A DNA stretch of 64,000 nt from Terfezia claveryi. Taxonomy: Eukaryota; Ascomycota; Pezizomycetes; Pezizales; Pezizaceae. Under the pieces are notes generated by a model, which saw nothing but the letters and a program-made list of their open reading frames with translations, had not been told where the DNA came from and ran no database searches. How positions within the stretch are numbered: the first letter of the stretch is position 1; each line of letters begins with the position of its first letter. The stretch covers positions 124,001 through 188,000 of the forward strand of contig WHUX01000009.1 in NCBI GenBank assembly GCA_015179025.1. Direction: 5' to 3'. The position numbers and the translations under genes were made by a program. This document shows, piece after piece, positions 35,745 to 46,573 of the stretch.

Positions 35745-36164
35745 GTAGGTCTAGTCTCTGATTCTCTCGAATTAGGCAAAGTTTACTTTCTGCTACTTCT
35801 CTAGTCTGGCATGATCGACGCTGTTAAGAGGATCCTCGCGACTGGGAACGCGCCAAGGCCACTCAGCAACGGTATCGCGGTACTTCACTCACGGGTTCTA
35901 GATTGTCCGATTGTGTTCAAGACAAACATTGCAAAATCAAAATATACAGCATCAAGTGAAGGGAGGCTCCTGTCTCTAGCCTAAACTAACCACGAAACTC
36001 CATACCATGTCCACTACAAAATAGTCAAGATCCAAGCGACACTCCTACCTCGATACACCACCGCAAAGGGTCAACTTTATCCCATCTGCAGAACTTCATA
36101 CATTGATAAACCCCACCAAGTAGTTAGTTGACGAGAAAAAAGCATTTTCCTTTTTTCAAAAGAC

Positions 36165-38442
36165 ATGGAGGAAAAGCAGCAGACTAAACCGAAGCCCCGT
36201 GATGTGGGACCGAGGAAGGCTCTCGGTTCCTTACATCAAAGGATCAAAGAGGTACGAGCTTTTCAGCCAATAGTATCAAGTTTAGGCCTGGGACGGCTAA
36301 TGTAGGATGTTCTTCTTAGGCTAGAGTATTGATGGTAGGAGCTGGAGGTATAGGATGCGAGTTGCTAAAGAACCTTGTTCTCACGGGCTTTGGGGAAATT
36401 CATATTGTCGACTTGGATACTATTGACCTAAGCAACCTGAACAGACAATTCTTGTTTGGGATGCAGCATATAAAGAAGTCGAAGGCAATGGTACTATTCA
36501 CGATATCTACTACTGCTAGAGAGACGGTAGCTAACACATGAGTCATAGGTCGCAAAAGAGACCGCTGGCAAGTTTAATCCCAACGTCAAATTACATGCCC
36601 ACCATGCAAACATAAAGGATGCGGAGTTCAATATTAAGTGGTACAAGGGATTTAACCTTGTATTTAACGCCCTAGATAATCTAGATGCGAGGAGGCATGT
36701 CAATAAAATGTGTCTGGCTGCGGATGTTCCGTTGGTCGAAAGTGGGACGACTGGGTTCAACGGTCAGGTTCAAGTGATCAAGAAGGTAAGGCGTCTAGAG
36801 AAGGGGCTTGCTGAAGGCATGACTGATTGGGGTACATTAATAGGGTGTCACCGAATGCTACGACTGCACACCAAAACCTGTGCCCAAGAGTTTCCCAGTT
36901 TGTACAATTAGAAGTACCCCAAGTCAGCCAATTCATTGTATCGTCTGGGCAAAGAGCTATCTGTTCACGTACTGTACCTACATATGCCACTTTCGATGGC
37001 CTAATGCTGATGAGGATTTGATACAGAGAGATATTCGGAACATCCGAAGATGACTCTCCAGAGTTTGACCACACAAAGGATGCCGAGAATGGTAAGTTAT
37101 GGTCCTCCTAGGCTCATATCAGTACTATAGACTGACACCCTTATTCCTAAACTAGCCCAGGAGATTGAGGCTTTAAGGCGAGAGTCTCAAGAGCTCACGA
37201 AAATCCGAGAACAAATCGGAACAGACAGATTTGCGCGGAGTATTTTCGAGAAGATATTCACTCGTGACATACAGCGTCTCTGTGGCATGGAAGACATGTG
37301 GAAGCGACGAAAAGCACCAACCGCCTTAGACTACGATACAGTAGAAACCGCTGCAAAGGATATTCAGGGCCACACCGCAAACATGGATCAGAAGATCTGG
37401 AGCCTAGAAGAGAACTTTGTGGTTTTCGTAGACAGTTTGCAACGGCTAAGTAAGAGAGTAAAAGAGCTTCATGCCGAAGCTTTGGAGGATGGCGATAAGT
37501 CTATTTTGTCCTTTGATAAGGATGATGTGGATACACTTGATTTTGTTGCTGCAGCAGCGAATTTGAGGTCGTATGTGTTTGGAATTGAGTTGAAGTCGAA
37601 ATTTGACATCAAACGTACTTTTCTCCCATGCAATTCCTAAATCATAGAGTGAATAGCACTAACTATCAATGCTTATAGAGATGGCTGGTAATATTATCCC
37701 CGCTATTGCCACTACCAATGCTATCACCGCTGGTGTCTGCGTCCTCCAAGCATTCAAAATTCTTCGTCAAGACCTCTCCTCTGCACAAATGGTTTTCCTC
37801 TCGCGCTCTTCAGAGCGGGTCTTCTCGACCGAGAGACTCTCCGCACCGAACCTCTCGTGCGATGTCTGCGGTGTTGCAAGGGCCACGATAGAAGTCGATC
37901 TCAGCCGAGCGACTTTAGATGATCTCGTAGAGGGATATTTGAAGAAGGGGCTAGGATATGGTGATGAGATTAGTATATTGACTGATCAGTTACTTTATGA
38001 TCCAGATTTTGATGATAATGTGGGTAATGAATTTACGAGTATGGGCGTGGAAGAAGGGACGTTTATTACTGTGATGGATGACAATGAGGAGGAGGGTGAG
38101 GATGGGGAGATATTACAGCCCCGGGTTAACTTGGTGCTGGCAGTTGTGAATAAGGAGATAGAAGAGGATCAGGACCCAATTGTTCCCCCCGAGGAGGGGA
38201 TGGTAATTCCGAGGAAGGTGAAGCAGGTAGAAGCTGTTCCGGCTCCGCAAGAGGCGCATGGAGCTGCTGCGGGAGCAGGTATGAAGAGGATGCATGAGGA
38301 TATGGCGGATTCTAATGGTGGGGCGAAGAAAAGGAAGTTGGATGATGCTACAGCGGAGTTGTCGATTAAGGATGGGAAAAGGGGGAAGGGGAAGATAGAG
38401 GTTGTGGAGGTGGATGATAGTGGGGTGATTGAGATTGATTAG
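36165..38442 (+). CDS. UBA2: SUMO-activating enzyme catalytic subunit Uba2
   Basis: Uba2 pairs with Aos1 to adenylate SUMO and carry it as a thioester for transfer to Ubc9, in the nucleus. Seven exons give 635 residues, the usual length: 36165-36251, 36320-36490, 36549-36785, 36844-36968, 37027-37091, 37156-37614, 37679-38442. The adenylation site has [14 protein letters not shown] (about residues 35-48) and NLNRQFLF. The zinc ligands are CYDC (170/173) and CDVC (442/445). The catalytic Cys is near 185 in [12 protein letters not shown]. The ubiquitin-fold domain follows residue 450. The tail has a basic AKKRKL nuclear signal and ends in a hydrophobic-acidic [13 protein letters not shown] stretch resembling a SUMO-interacting motif. 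All phases agree. Confidence 0.97.
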
Positions 38443-39824
38443 ACGAAAATTTTATGCACTTCTATAGAAAGATAACATGCTTTCTTTGGCGTTTTTTTAT
38501 TGCTTTGGAATTTTCCTGAGACCATACTGGAATTTATCTATATTAGAGTACACTTTTTTTCTTTGTTTGGTACTAGGGCTCAGATATATTTCTGCTGTAT
38601 TGTTTCTTGTCTCAACTACTTACATAAGTACTTTCATTGAATGTGTTGAATAGTACTGCTTTGGTAGGCATTATCTCCGCGTTAATACATATTTCTCATC
38701 TCGTTTACCTTCATACTAGTATTGCACAGAAGTTTGAGGATGGACAAACTAAGCTTGCGAATGAGTATCTGAGGTTGTGGATAACATCTGGTAACCTCAT
38801 GTAAATTATTATAACTGAGTAGAATTAGCAGATGTATACCTCAACGGCGATGCCATGAAGTACAGTATGGAGCATAAGAAGCACCAGGTTGGAGAAAGGA
38901 GAAAGACAATTGGAAAAGAGTGCGGTTAGTCACCCAAGGATGGACACTGTAGTTTTGAGTGGGATTTGAAGAAGATGCACTGAAAAGAGGGGATGGCTGA
39001 GTCGCGCCGTGCGATTTCCTAGGATTATTTGTACTCAATGGGGAAGGAGATATAATACGAAAAAAAAATTTGATTATATATATATATATATATATTCAAC
39101 CTTTTAATTACTAATTCATATGCATGATATGCTATGAATTAAGTAAGCGCCTATATATCATAGATATATATATAGGCGGGGAGAAAATAAAGAGAAGGGG
39201 GGGGGGGGGGTGAAAGTGACTACAGTTAGATAAGATTACCATGTGTGTGTGTGTGTGCGCGTAAGACGGTTTTATATGACTATTCTTGTGAATTGATTGG
39301 GATTTCCTGATTACATGGCATGTATCGTAGCAATAAATGGCTTTGATTTCTTTTTTTCTTTCCCTTTCTTGATAGAAGACTCGCTTGCTCGCTGTATTCT
39401 ATTTTACTTAATCTCATGTCCTCGATAACCTTGTTGGTTCAGGGTAAATTATAAAAACAACAACAGTAGGCTTGGCATACTAAGACTATATAGTTAGTCT
39501 GTGGGCGAGATTTTTAACCTGACAATGGGATCAACAACTTTACATAGTAATGAGCTACAGCAATTGACCGCTCGATGGGATGGATGGGTCGATGAGATAG
39601 TTTAGCCCATAAGAGTCGGTTTAGCCAGTTCTATGTATCTGTCTCAGTAGAACTTGCTTGGGATAATGAATTTCTGTACAAACGCTCGGCCCCTAAACCC
39701 CGGCCTGAGGATACCGGGCCTGCACCTGAAAGACCTGTAGTTAGCACACTTAATCCTAATATACTCTAGTCGCTCGCATCCCATCGACCCATCCATCCCA
39801 TCGACCGGTCAATTGCTGTATCTA

Positions 39825-39859
<35 letters not shown>

Positions 39860-40470
39860 CTAACATTAAGGCTCGATACTCACCTGCTCAAATCTCTTTT
39901 AATAGCTTTATTTAGGAGCAATTTAGGAGCATTGGTACTGTGCGAGTGCAGCGTAGTCTTTCGCGGAGACAGGTTTCAGCCACCTCAACAGCGATGCCCC
40001 TAACATCCAGAAATACAATATATTCCAGGGAAGCGAGGAGCAGAGATAAAATCGAGCATCCCCCTTATCCGTAAGCAACTCATGCATATATCTCTGATTA
40101 CTAAGGAGAGATAGAAGGGTACATATGACGTCAGCATAGCAACCCAACTAGGTTTACCAAGAAATCTTTAAAAAACAAATTTTTCATTCTCACGTTTTCA
40201 GGGTAAATCGATCCTGTATTTCAACGCATTGACATAACCATGATGTCACATCCCACCTATGATATAAGAATCCTCTCTTACTTACCCAGGGAATTCTTAA
40301 AGAAACAAACGACCGATTGAACCATATTACATATCCCCACCTATTTATTAATTAATAATTACCGTTCCCAATGTCAGGTGAAGTCAGAGATAAAACCGGC
40401 TCCCCGATCCACCCCGGCGACCACGTCGAGACGAAATATAGGGGGGGAAAGCGCGAGGGAACGGTATGCG

Positions 40471-40502
<32 letters not shown>

Positions 40503-41673
40503 CTGCCAAAAGGGCATACCCTCTAAGAAATGATTTATTTACTTTATAGGCTGAGAAAATAGTTCTCTCAAAAGATGAGGCGGACAAGGAGGGGGTGAAG
40601 AATCCGCCGAAGGTATGTATCTGTATATATATGTAAAAAGAGAGGGAACCGGAAGAGGGGGGGGGGGGGAAGGGAGGATTCGGTGAAGGAAAGATTAGCT
40701 GATATGGGTTGGGGGATGGGTAGGTTATATATCATGATCAACATGGACATAAGGTTGCGCATAACCCCAAGACGTTGACGAAGGATAAGCCGGATGAGTG
40801 AGAACGTGCAGTGAGGGAGAGAAGTGAGCGGGGTGGGTAAGGGGTTGGTGGAGGTGAAGAGTGTATAATGGGTTCTAGGGCGTCTTTCAAGTTACCTAGG
40901 TATTTCAAGTCTGTTAAATGAGGTTATGAGAGATGGGAATAGGAATTGTTAGCTTCGGCTCAATAGAGGATCTTGAGCTATATATATATCAAATTATATT
41001 ACGCCCTAATTTGAGTGATCACGAGAAAGATCAAGTAGGTAATTCTTTCTGTTGAATACCCCAAATGGTTGATCATACCTTTAAACTCAGTTGTAGGTGC
41101 ATAAATGTTCCCATGTGTCCAAAGCGGGGAGGTCCCAACACAGCAAATTCATGATAAACTTGACTGGAAATTCATAAAACCACTGAAATGAGCATAGGTA
41201 GACAAATAACCGAGCCTGGAAATACATGACGTTTCAATAAACAGAGCGGGGTAAGTTACAACCTGGTGGCATCTTGCAGACATGTCCATGAAATACAGCA
41301 AGATTAACCTACGATAAAGGGGTTGCAGCTGAAGCTTGGTGATTTGTGGTGTGCGATGCGCTTCCATATTGAACCATAATCACGATGCATGCTAACTCTC
41401 AATTGGTTCATATAACAACGAACCGCCTATACCCTCTAAGCTTATGCCCAAAGTGGACATTACCGCGGAGGAAAATAATTAACTAGGCATCAATGTCATA
41501 CACAAGGATTGCGTTCAACTCTATCCCAAACCAACAAAACAGCCCGGTCAACGCGGCAAACTACCCGTGACTAAACAATCTCTAGTTCAGACACGTTTCC
41601 CTGTCTCGATACCCTCAGCCCTAAGATATCATGACCTATTGCTATCGATGGCAGCCTAAGTGCACCCAGGATA
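38443..41673. other. Repeat-rich intergenic region
   Basis: Between the convergent UBA2 and thioredoxin genes lie a TA repeat (39073-39093), a G-run (39199-39211), a GT repeat (39243-39258), the MITE-like element at 39558-39818, a 34-base A-run (39824-39857), another TA repeat (40476-40502) and a G-run (40658-40669). No gene is supported. Confidence 0.6.
39558..39818. mobile_element. 261-bp MITE-like element with about 41-bp TIRs and TA duplication
   Basis: Bases 39556-39598 and 39778-39820, both including TA, are reverse complements at 41 of 43 positions. Without the TA the ends begin CAGCAATTGACC. The interior is about 180 bases and too short to code. The TA duplication and CAG start fit a non-autonomous Tc1/mariner-type element. 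A 34-base poly-A run begins a few bases beyond the right end. Confidence 0.8.
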
Positions 41674-42308
41674 TCAGCAGATGTTCATCAGACGCAGGGT
41701 CTTGCGTGAACTGGCCTTCAGCGCAGATGGGTTGGCACCAACAACTTCGCCAACCTTCTCCCCACCCTTAAACAGATAGAAAGTAGCTATGGTTAAGTCC
41801 GGCTGTTAGTATCATAGAGAGCAGTTATGTGTATGGAACATACGCATGGCCCTGACTCCGAGTTCAGCAGCAACGTCGGAAGCGTCGTCAACGTCAACCT
41901 TGTAGAATTTGACCTCAGGGTATTCCTCGGAATAGGAAAGGACCTTTGGTGCAATCATCTTACAGGGGCCTATTTCGAGTAAAACGTAAGCACGGCGGTT
42001 TTAGTTTATCACATCGTCACGGCCGTATCACGACAGAGTAAATTCTATAAGCAGTGCTGGAGGTATTCGGAGGGATTGCTCCTACCGCACCAGGTGGCGT
42101 AACAGTCGAGAACAACCAGTTGGTCACTACTGCGGGCTGTTTCAAATTCGCCCTTGCTGTAGATCAAAAGTATAGCTGTTAGTTTTCTTATGATTTTCGG
42201 CATACGGAAGGGAAGGGCTTGAAGCAAAGGAGGCCTATGTGAACTTCCATAGCTGCTGGTAGAAATGGGGCTAAGGGAGGCATACGACTTAATTTCTTCC
42301 ACCGCCAT
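41674..42308 (-). CDS. trx1: Thioredoxin
   Basis: This is a small disulfide reductase recharged by NADPH-thioredoxin reductase. Four exons give 110 residues from the ATG of MAVEEIKS: 42286-42308, 42086-42156, 41844-41969, 41674-41786. The active site WCGPCK (Cys near 31 and 34) is assembled across the second intron; CYATWCG is in exon 2 and PCKMIAPKV in exon 3. The cis-Pro motif AMPTF spans the third intron. C-terminal KGGEKVGEVVGANP is typical. The first intron (129 bases) is a multiple of three and stop-free. The frame stays open for 84 codons upstream of the ATG without any other ATG and reads like a mitochondrial presequence. Confidence 0.95.
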
Positions 42309-44320
42309 TTGTGCTGCTGGGGTTGAGTGGAAAGCGGAGAATCGAGATCTGGTGAATGTGATATTCCTTGACGGACGAAGGACAATTGATTTGGAGTTGA
42401 TTGAAGTACTGAGTGTTCTTCTACCGGCAAGCTGTGAAGAAGTTGTAAGGAAGAAGAATATCGGTGGAGAGAAAGGGACTCGGCTAGCAGTTATAAGCAA
42501 GTGACGAACTGTGGTGGGTAATCTCACTAAAGGGCGGATCGGATCAGTCAGCCTTGGAACCTATCACACAGCGCTAGGATATGTGAGAGAATTTTGCTTT
42601 CCTTGAGGTAGGGATGGAATACTTTTTGATTGAATAGGAGATCTTAGTATATATATGTATATATATAGTACTGGTATAGTCGAAGGCTGATAAGAAGCGT
42701 GTATTTGTTAGATTTTCAGCGCAGATATGCAATGCGTGGAGTGTCGGGACCAGTGGGCTGGGTGGGTCCGTATGGGTGCGGTGCGTTGACCGGTTGCTGA
42801 AGATACTGTAGAAAGTGAGGAATGGGAAAAAATTGGGAGATGGTGGGATGATTTGCATTGCGAATTTGAAACTAGGAGACTTACCAGAGTTCTGGATGCC
42901 ATTGTCATCCAACTACATTCTCAATAATAGGCATTTCACGACCTCCTTACGTTTTAGCTGGCGTCTACATTCATCCAGGAGTCGTATGTATGCGTGTAAT
43001 GCAAAAACAGCAAGCCAGATGAGGGGGGATTTTGTATCACATTCCCCATCCCTGCCCCTGGCTGAAGAAACCCCGCCAAAGACAGAATGCATAATTCGAC
43101 GGAATGACTCGAAGAATAAACTGTTAATATATCTTCATAATTGCTTTCGTATCTGATTTCTAAGGTATGCATGTGCTAATATCAAAGCCAGTAAGTAGTA
43201 TTTCAGTGAGAAAGGATACGGAGATAATTTTTGTACGTTATACCCGCAGGATTAGCAGATGTCGAAAACCGCCACACGCAATGCCATGCAGCCCTGATCG
43301 ATGATGCAATCCCACCCATGCCACATGTCATTGCTCAATTCAGACTTCTGAATTTGTCATCTCTCGGTTACGTCCACCAGTCCAGAACGTTCCTTCCAGA
43401 ACCCATCAAAGAAGCCCTCCAGGAATTCAATTACATATTCTGTGTTGATATCCGTTTCTGAATGCATCAAGATACGAAACCAGTCAGCAGGTGAGAAGCG
43501 GGGAAGGCAGGCTGCATTCTAAAACCCGGTATCGCGGCTACATTATAAAATGTGACATTGATGCATCCTAATTACGTGGAACCGACCTATTGAATTTGCC
43601 TTGTTCGGTCTGATTGGGATGGGACACACATATGACCTGTACACGGCATGAGGGCTTTCATTTAGTAACAAAAGCATTTAATGTTACAACCTGCCTGGCT
43701 CTGGAAAGGAGGTTTACAAATAGGACCGTTCTACCTTTCCCTCCATAAATGCCCTCCTAAAAGTAAACCGAGAATGATGGAAAGTAATAATAAAAGGAAT
43801 TGATGATTAAAAAAAATGATATATAACCTAAAAGAAAGATTTGCGCACAAAAAAAAAAAAAAAAAAAAAATGAGACTCCAGATGCCTACCGCAAATTGAC
43901 CCATTAAAGAGGAAAAAATGGTAAATAGACCAGCCTGATACAGTGGCAGTGGGTATACGAAAACATCCCCAGAGTAGATAATGATACACACTTAAAATAA
44001 GAAAGCAAATCCACAGAAACACCCTTAGTAATATAGCATCCAGACCGAAGATACTAATTCCTATACGAACAAAAGAAATCAAGGTTTCCGTGATGGAGTG
44101 CGTTAAATTTTGTAACAAAAGAAATGTCTGTAGATCTGACATATAAGAAATGTGGTAGTCATGTAGACTAACCTATGATAAATTACACTGCATATCGTGC
44201 TGCATGGTCGTTTCAAACATTGAGCTCCACTTCTTCCATCTCGTGCTCACGAACAAAGGAAAATGGGCCAGTTCGCCCGAAGTAACAAATGAAATGATAA
44301 AAGAATGTCCAATGGCCAGA
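42309..44320. other. Upstream region of thioredoxin and 3' flank of the next gene
   Basis: The first 220 bases hold the in-frame upstream extension of thioredoxin. Beyond that there is a TA-rich stretch (42640-42670) and an A-run at 43850-43870. No gene is supported. Confidence 0.5.
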
Positions 44321-46573
44321 TCATATCACACCCGTATATCGTGGCCTCGTTTCCGAAAGATGCTCTAACGGTGTGACGAAATTTTCTCCTTCCTCAGCGA
44401 AAGGATGCTGCAGCGGTCTGGCATGTGGACTCGATGACTCGTATCCTCCTAAAGTTGCAGCAGTAGGACTAGGAGGCTCCTCGTCCTCTTCGTCGTAGTA
44501 TTTAAGATATCCTACCCGGCTGCTCATCCTCCACTCTTGATTGTGGACCTGGGGATTTTTCGCATATCCGTCTCTTATCTGTCCAGTGCTTTCCCTCTCT
44601 CCTCCGAGGACGGCCCCATTGTCACTTTCCTCGTCTCCACTCAAGTCTAATACCGTCTGCTCAATCCTATCCATGTCCTCGCCCTCGTCGGATGCTTCCC
44701 GCCCTAGACGGCCATGACCATTTTCAATTTTCCCATAGTACTCATCGTCTTCGATTTCGTCCTCTGTAGCGTCGTGGTTTCGAGAGGATGCTCTCAATGG
44801 TGATGGATAGCTATTAGACTGCCTACTTAATCGGCCAGATTGCCGACTAAATGACTGCCTGCTCATTTTACCTGACAACCATGATCCTTCAGAATCAATA
44901 GATGCAAGAGTAGAGATAGCGCTAGGAGCATTCGGTGATACAGCTCTAGAATCATATCGCTGGGTAGACGCTATTGAAACTGCATTTCGCCCTTCTGGGG
45001 CAGCGTCGGAGAAGCTTGCCTGCGGTGTTCGAGAGGCACCGTGAATTCCAGCAGGTATTGTTGGGGAGTCCATCACCGGCTCAGTCACTCGAGATACGAC
45101 TGACCGGATGGGCCGTTGGGGTTCGGAGCTATACCCCAGGAATCCTTGCATGTGAGAGCTTTGCCAACTCGAGTCGCTCCCTGGTCTGTTGGCACCATCA
45201 TATTCACCAACTGGTTCTTTGCCATGGTGTATTTGGACTGGCTGAACCTCGGTTTGTGGAGAATCTCTCCACAACCGTGATAATCTAGATTGAAGTGGAA
45301 GATTGTGGGCATCCTCCTCTGAGTCTGAGACAAGTGTGGATTCACCGGCCCGAATTCTGTAATTCGCGTGTTCTTTACGTATTCGGGATGCTGTGGCTTT
45401 CTTCAAGAATGATGTGAGCTTTGCACGGCGGGCTCCTTCCGCAGAAGCTTGTGCAGGGCCCTGGGGTACGAATTCTTGGGCAATATGCTTAGGAAATTGT
45501 TGCGATAGCTCATCTTTATCAGGGATCTGGACTGCCTTTGGAAGTTCTTCCAGTGATGGGTCGCGTAGCCATGACACAGGTGTTTGGGCACCCGCTGATA
45601 CAGGTGAGGGGGCATATGGTGCGCCATCTACACCTGTGCAACTAGTCCGTGGGTATGCAGGGCCTGCAAGGGAGCTATCGCCGATTTCATTGTCGGCATC
45701 AAATTCCATCTCCTCCGCAGCCTTCTGCTTCATTAACCTTCTTTCCATTCTTCGTTCCAATCGCTGCTGTTCTTCCAACTTCTTCTTTTCCCTCCGCCTA
45801 CGGTCCCGCTCCATAGCCTCCCTAAGGCCCCTTGCATCCAAATCATCAGCAAGTCCATCGACAGTAACACTTGCAGCCAATTCCTCCGAGGAAACTAGCC
45901 GGTTTCTTCGTGCGTGTGGCGTGTTTTGGGTATGCTCTGGGTCAGTTGTTAGTGCCGGTGTCTCATATCCAAAGATTACTTTTGGCCTTGGCACGAATCT
46001 TTCAAACCCCTTCAATCGTGGTTTGAGTGGTCGGATACTACTGTTGGAGGATAATGATGAAGTGACATCCCGGGCAGGAGGAGGGAAGTTTGTCGAGCGC
46101 TCCTGTCCAAGCCAATTGAAGCCACTCTTTTTGGGTTGTTGTTTGGTTGAGCTAGACCGGCTTATCTTGTTCTTCATATCCGGTGATGAATTCTCTGCGT
46201 CAGAGGTGGGTGGTGTGATGTATGCGTGTTGGCCGCTTCGTGACTCGGTCCGGCTGTGTCCGGATATTTTCTTGCTGAGTTTCCTCAGCAGACCTGGTTT
46301 GTGAGGCACTTTGTGTGGGAGTTGTGTTGAATCGGAGGAATCTGAAAGCGTGTGAGCATGTTCCGAGAAATATGATGAGAAACCGCCATGGTGATATTGT
46401 TTCTGTGGTTGAAATGTTGGTCCAACATTGTCTGGCGGAAGTGGGAATTCAGGGATAGCAACTGGATGAGGTTCAGGCTGTTTCCCCTTGGTTTGTCTTG
46501 GGCCGTCATCTCCTTTCTCAATCTTTTCCCCACTGTTTGTTTTAGAGCGCTTCCTGAATGGCCAGAGCGTCAT
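44321..46573 (-). CDS. Large disordered protein with a central coiled coil, function unknown
   Basis: A single-exon frame of 750 residues starts at the ATG of MTLWPFRKRSK. The N-terminus is basic; much of the protein is Ser/Pro-rich and probably disordered. A strongly charged helix with ERDRRRREKKKLEEQ and RRLMKQKAAEEMEF (about residues 254-295) should form a coiled coil. A conserved-looking patch GFERFVPRPKVIFGYETPAL lies near 190. Many SRxSFSRQS-type sites suggest heavy phosphorylation by basic-directed kinases. The C-terminus is acidic and ends near HLSETRPRYTGVI. I do not recognise a named family; a cytoskeletal or signalling scaffold is possible but is guesswork. Confidence 0.78.
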   Translation of the reverse strand: MTLWPFRKRSKTNSGEKIEKGDDGPRQTKGKQPEPHPVAIPEFPLPPDNVGPTFQPQKQYHHGGFSSYFSEHAHTLSDSSDSTQLPHKVPHKPGLLRKLSKKISGHSRTESRSGQHAYITPPTSDAENSSPDMKNKISRSSSTKQQPKKSGFNWLGQERSTNFPPPARDVTSSLSSNSSIRPLKPRLKGFERFVPRPKVIFGYETPALTTDPEHTQNTPHARRNRLVSSEELAASVTVDGLADDLDARGLREAMERDRRRREKKKLEEQQRLERRMERRLMKQKAAEEMEFDADNEIGDSSLAGPAYPRTSCTGVDGAPYAPSPVSAGAQTPVSWLRDPSLEELPKAVQIPDKDELSQQFPKHIAQEFVPQGPAQASAEGARRAKLTSFLKKATASRIRKEHANYRIRAGESTLVSDSEEDAHNLPLQSRLSRLWRDSPQTEVQPVQIHHGKEPVGEYDGANRPGSDSSWQSSHMQGFLGYSSEPQRPIRSVVSRVTEPVMDSPTIPAGIHGASRTPQASFSDAAPEGRNAVSIASTQRYDSRAVSPNAPSAISTLASIDSEGSWLSGKMSRQSFSRQSGRLSRQSNSYPSPLRASSRNHDATEDEIEDDEYYGKIENGHGRLGREASDEGEDMDRIEQTVLDLSGDEESDNGAVLGGERESTGQIRDGYAKNPQVHNQEWRMSSRVGYLKYYDEEDEEPPSPTAATLGGYESSSPHARPLQHPFAEEGENFVTPLEHLSETRPRYTGVI

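Larger units (their letters stand above)
32919..36164. other. Intergenic region between divergent quinone reductase and UBA2
   Basis: About 3.2 kb has no supported gene. Short frames (for example 34486-34806 plus and 34745-34954 minus) look protein-like in places but match nothing I know. It is almost exactly spanned by a 16-bp inverted repeat (33044 and 35744) and contains the hairpin at 35707-35741. Confidence 0.5.

Noticed and set aside
25512..38885. Similar translated strings (ASYAPYC) near 25520 and 38870
   Set aside because: The match covers only about 20 bases, one copy inside a real gene antisense; chance similarity is likely.
45393..46304. 303-codon plus-strand frame
   Set aside because: It lies antisense inside the 750-residue coding region, with typical mirrored composition.
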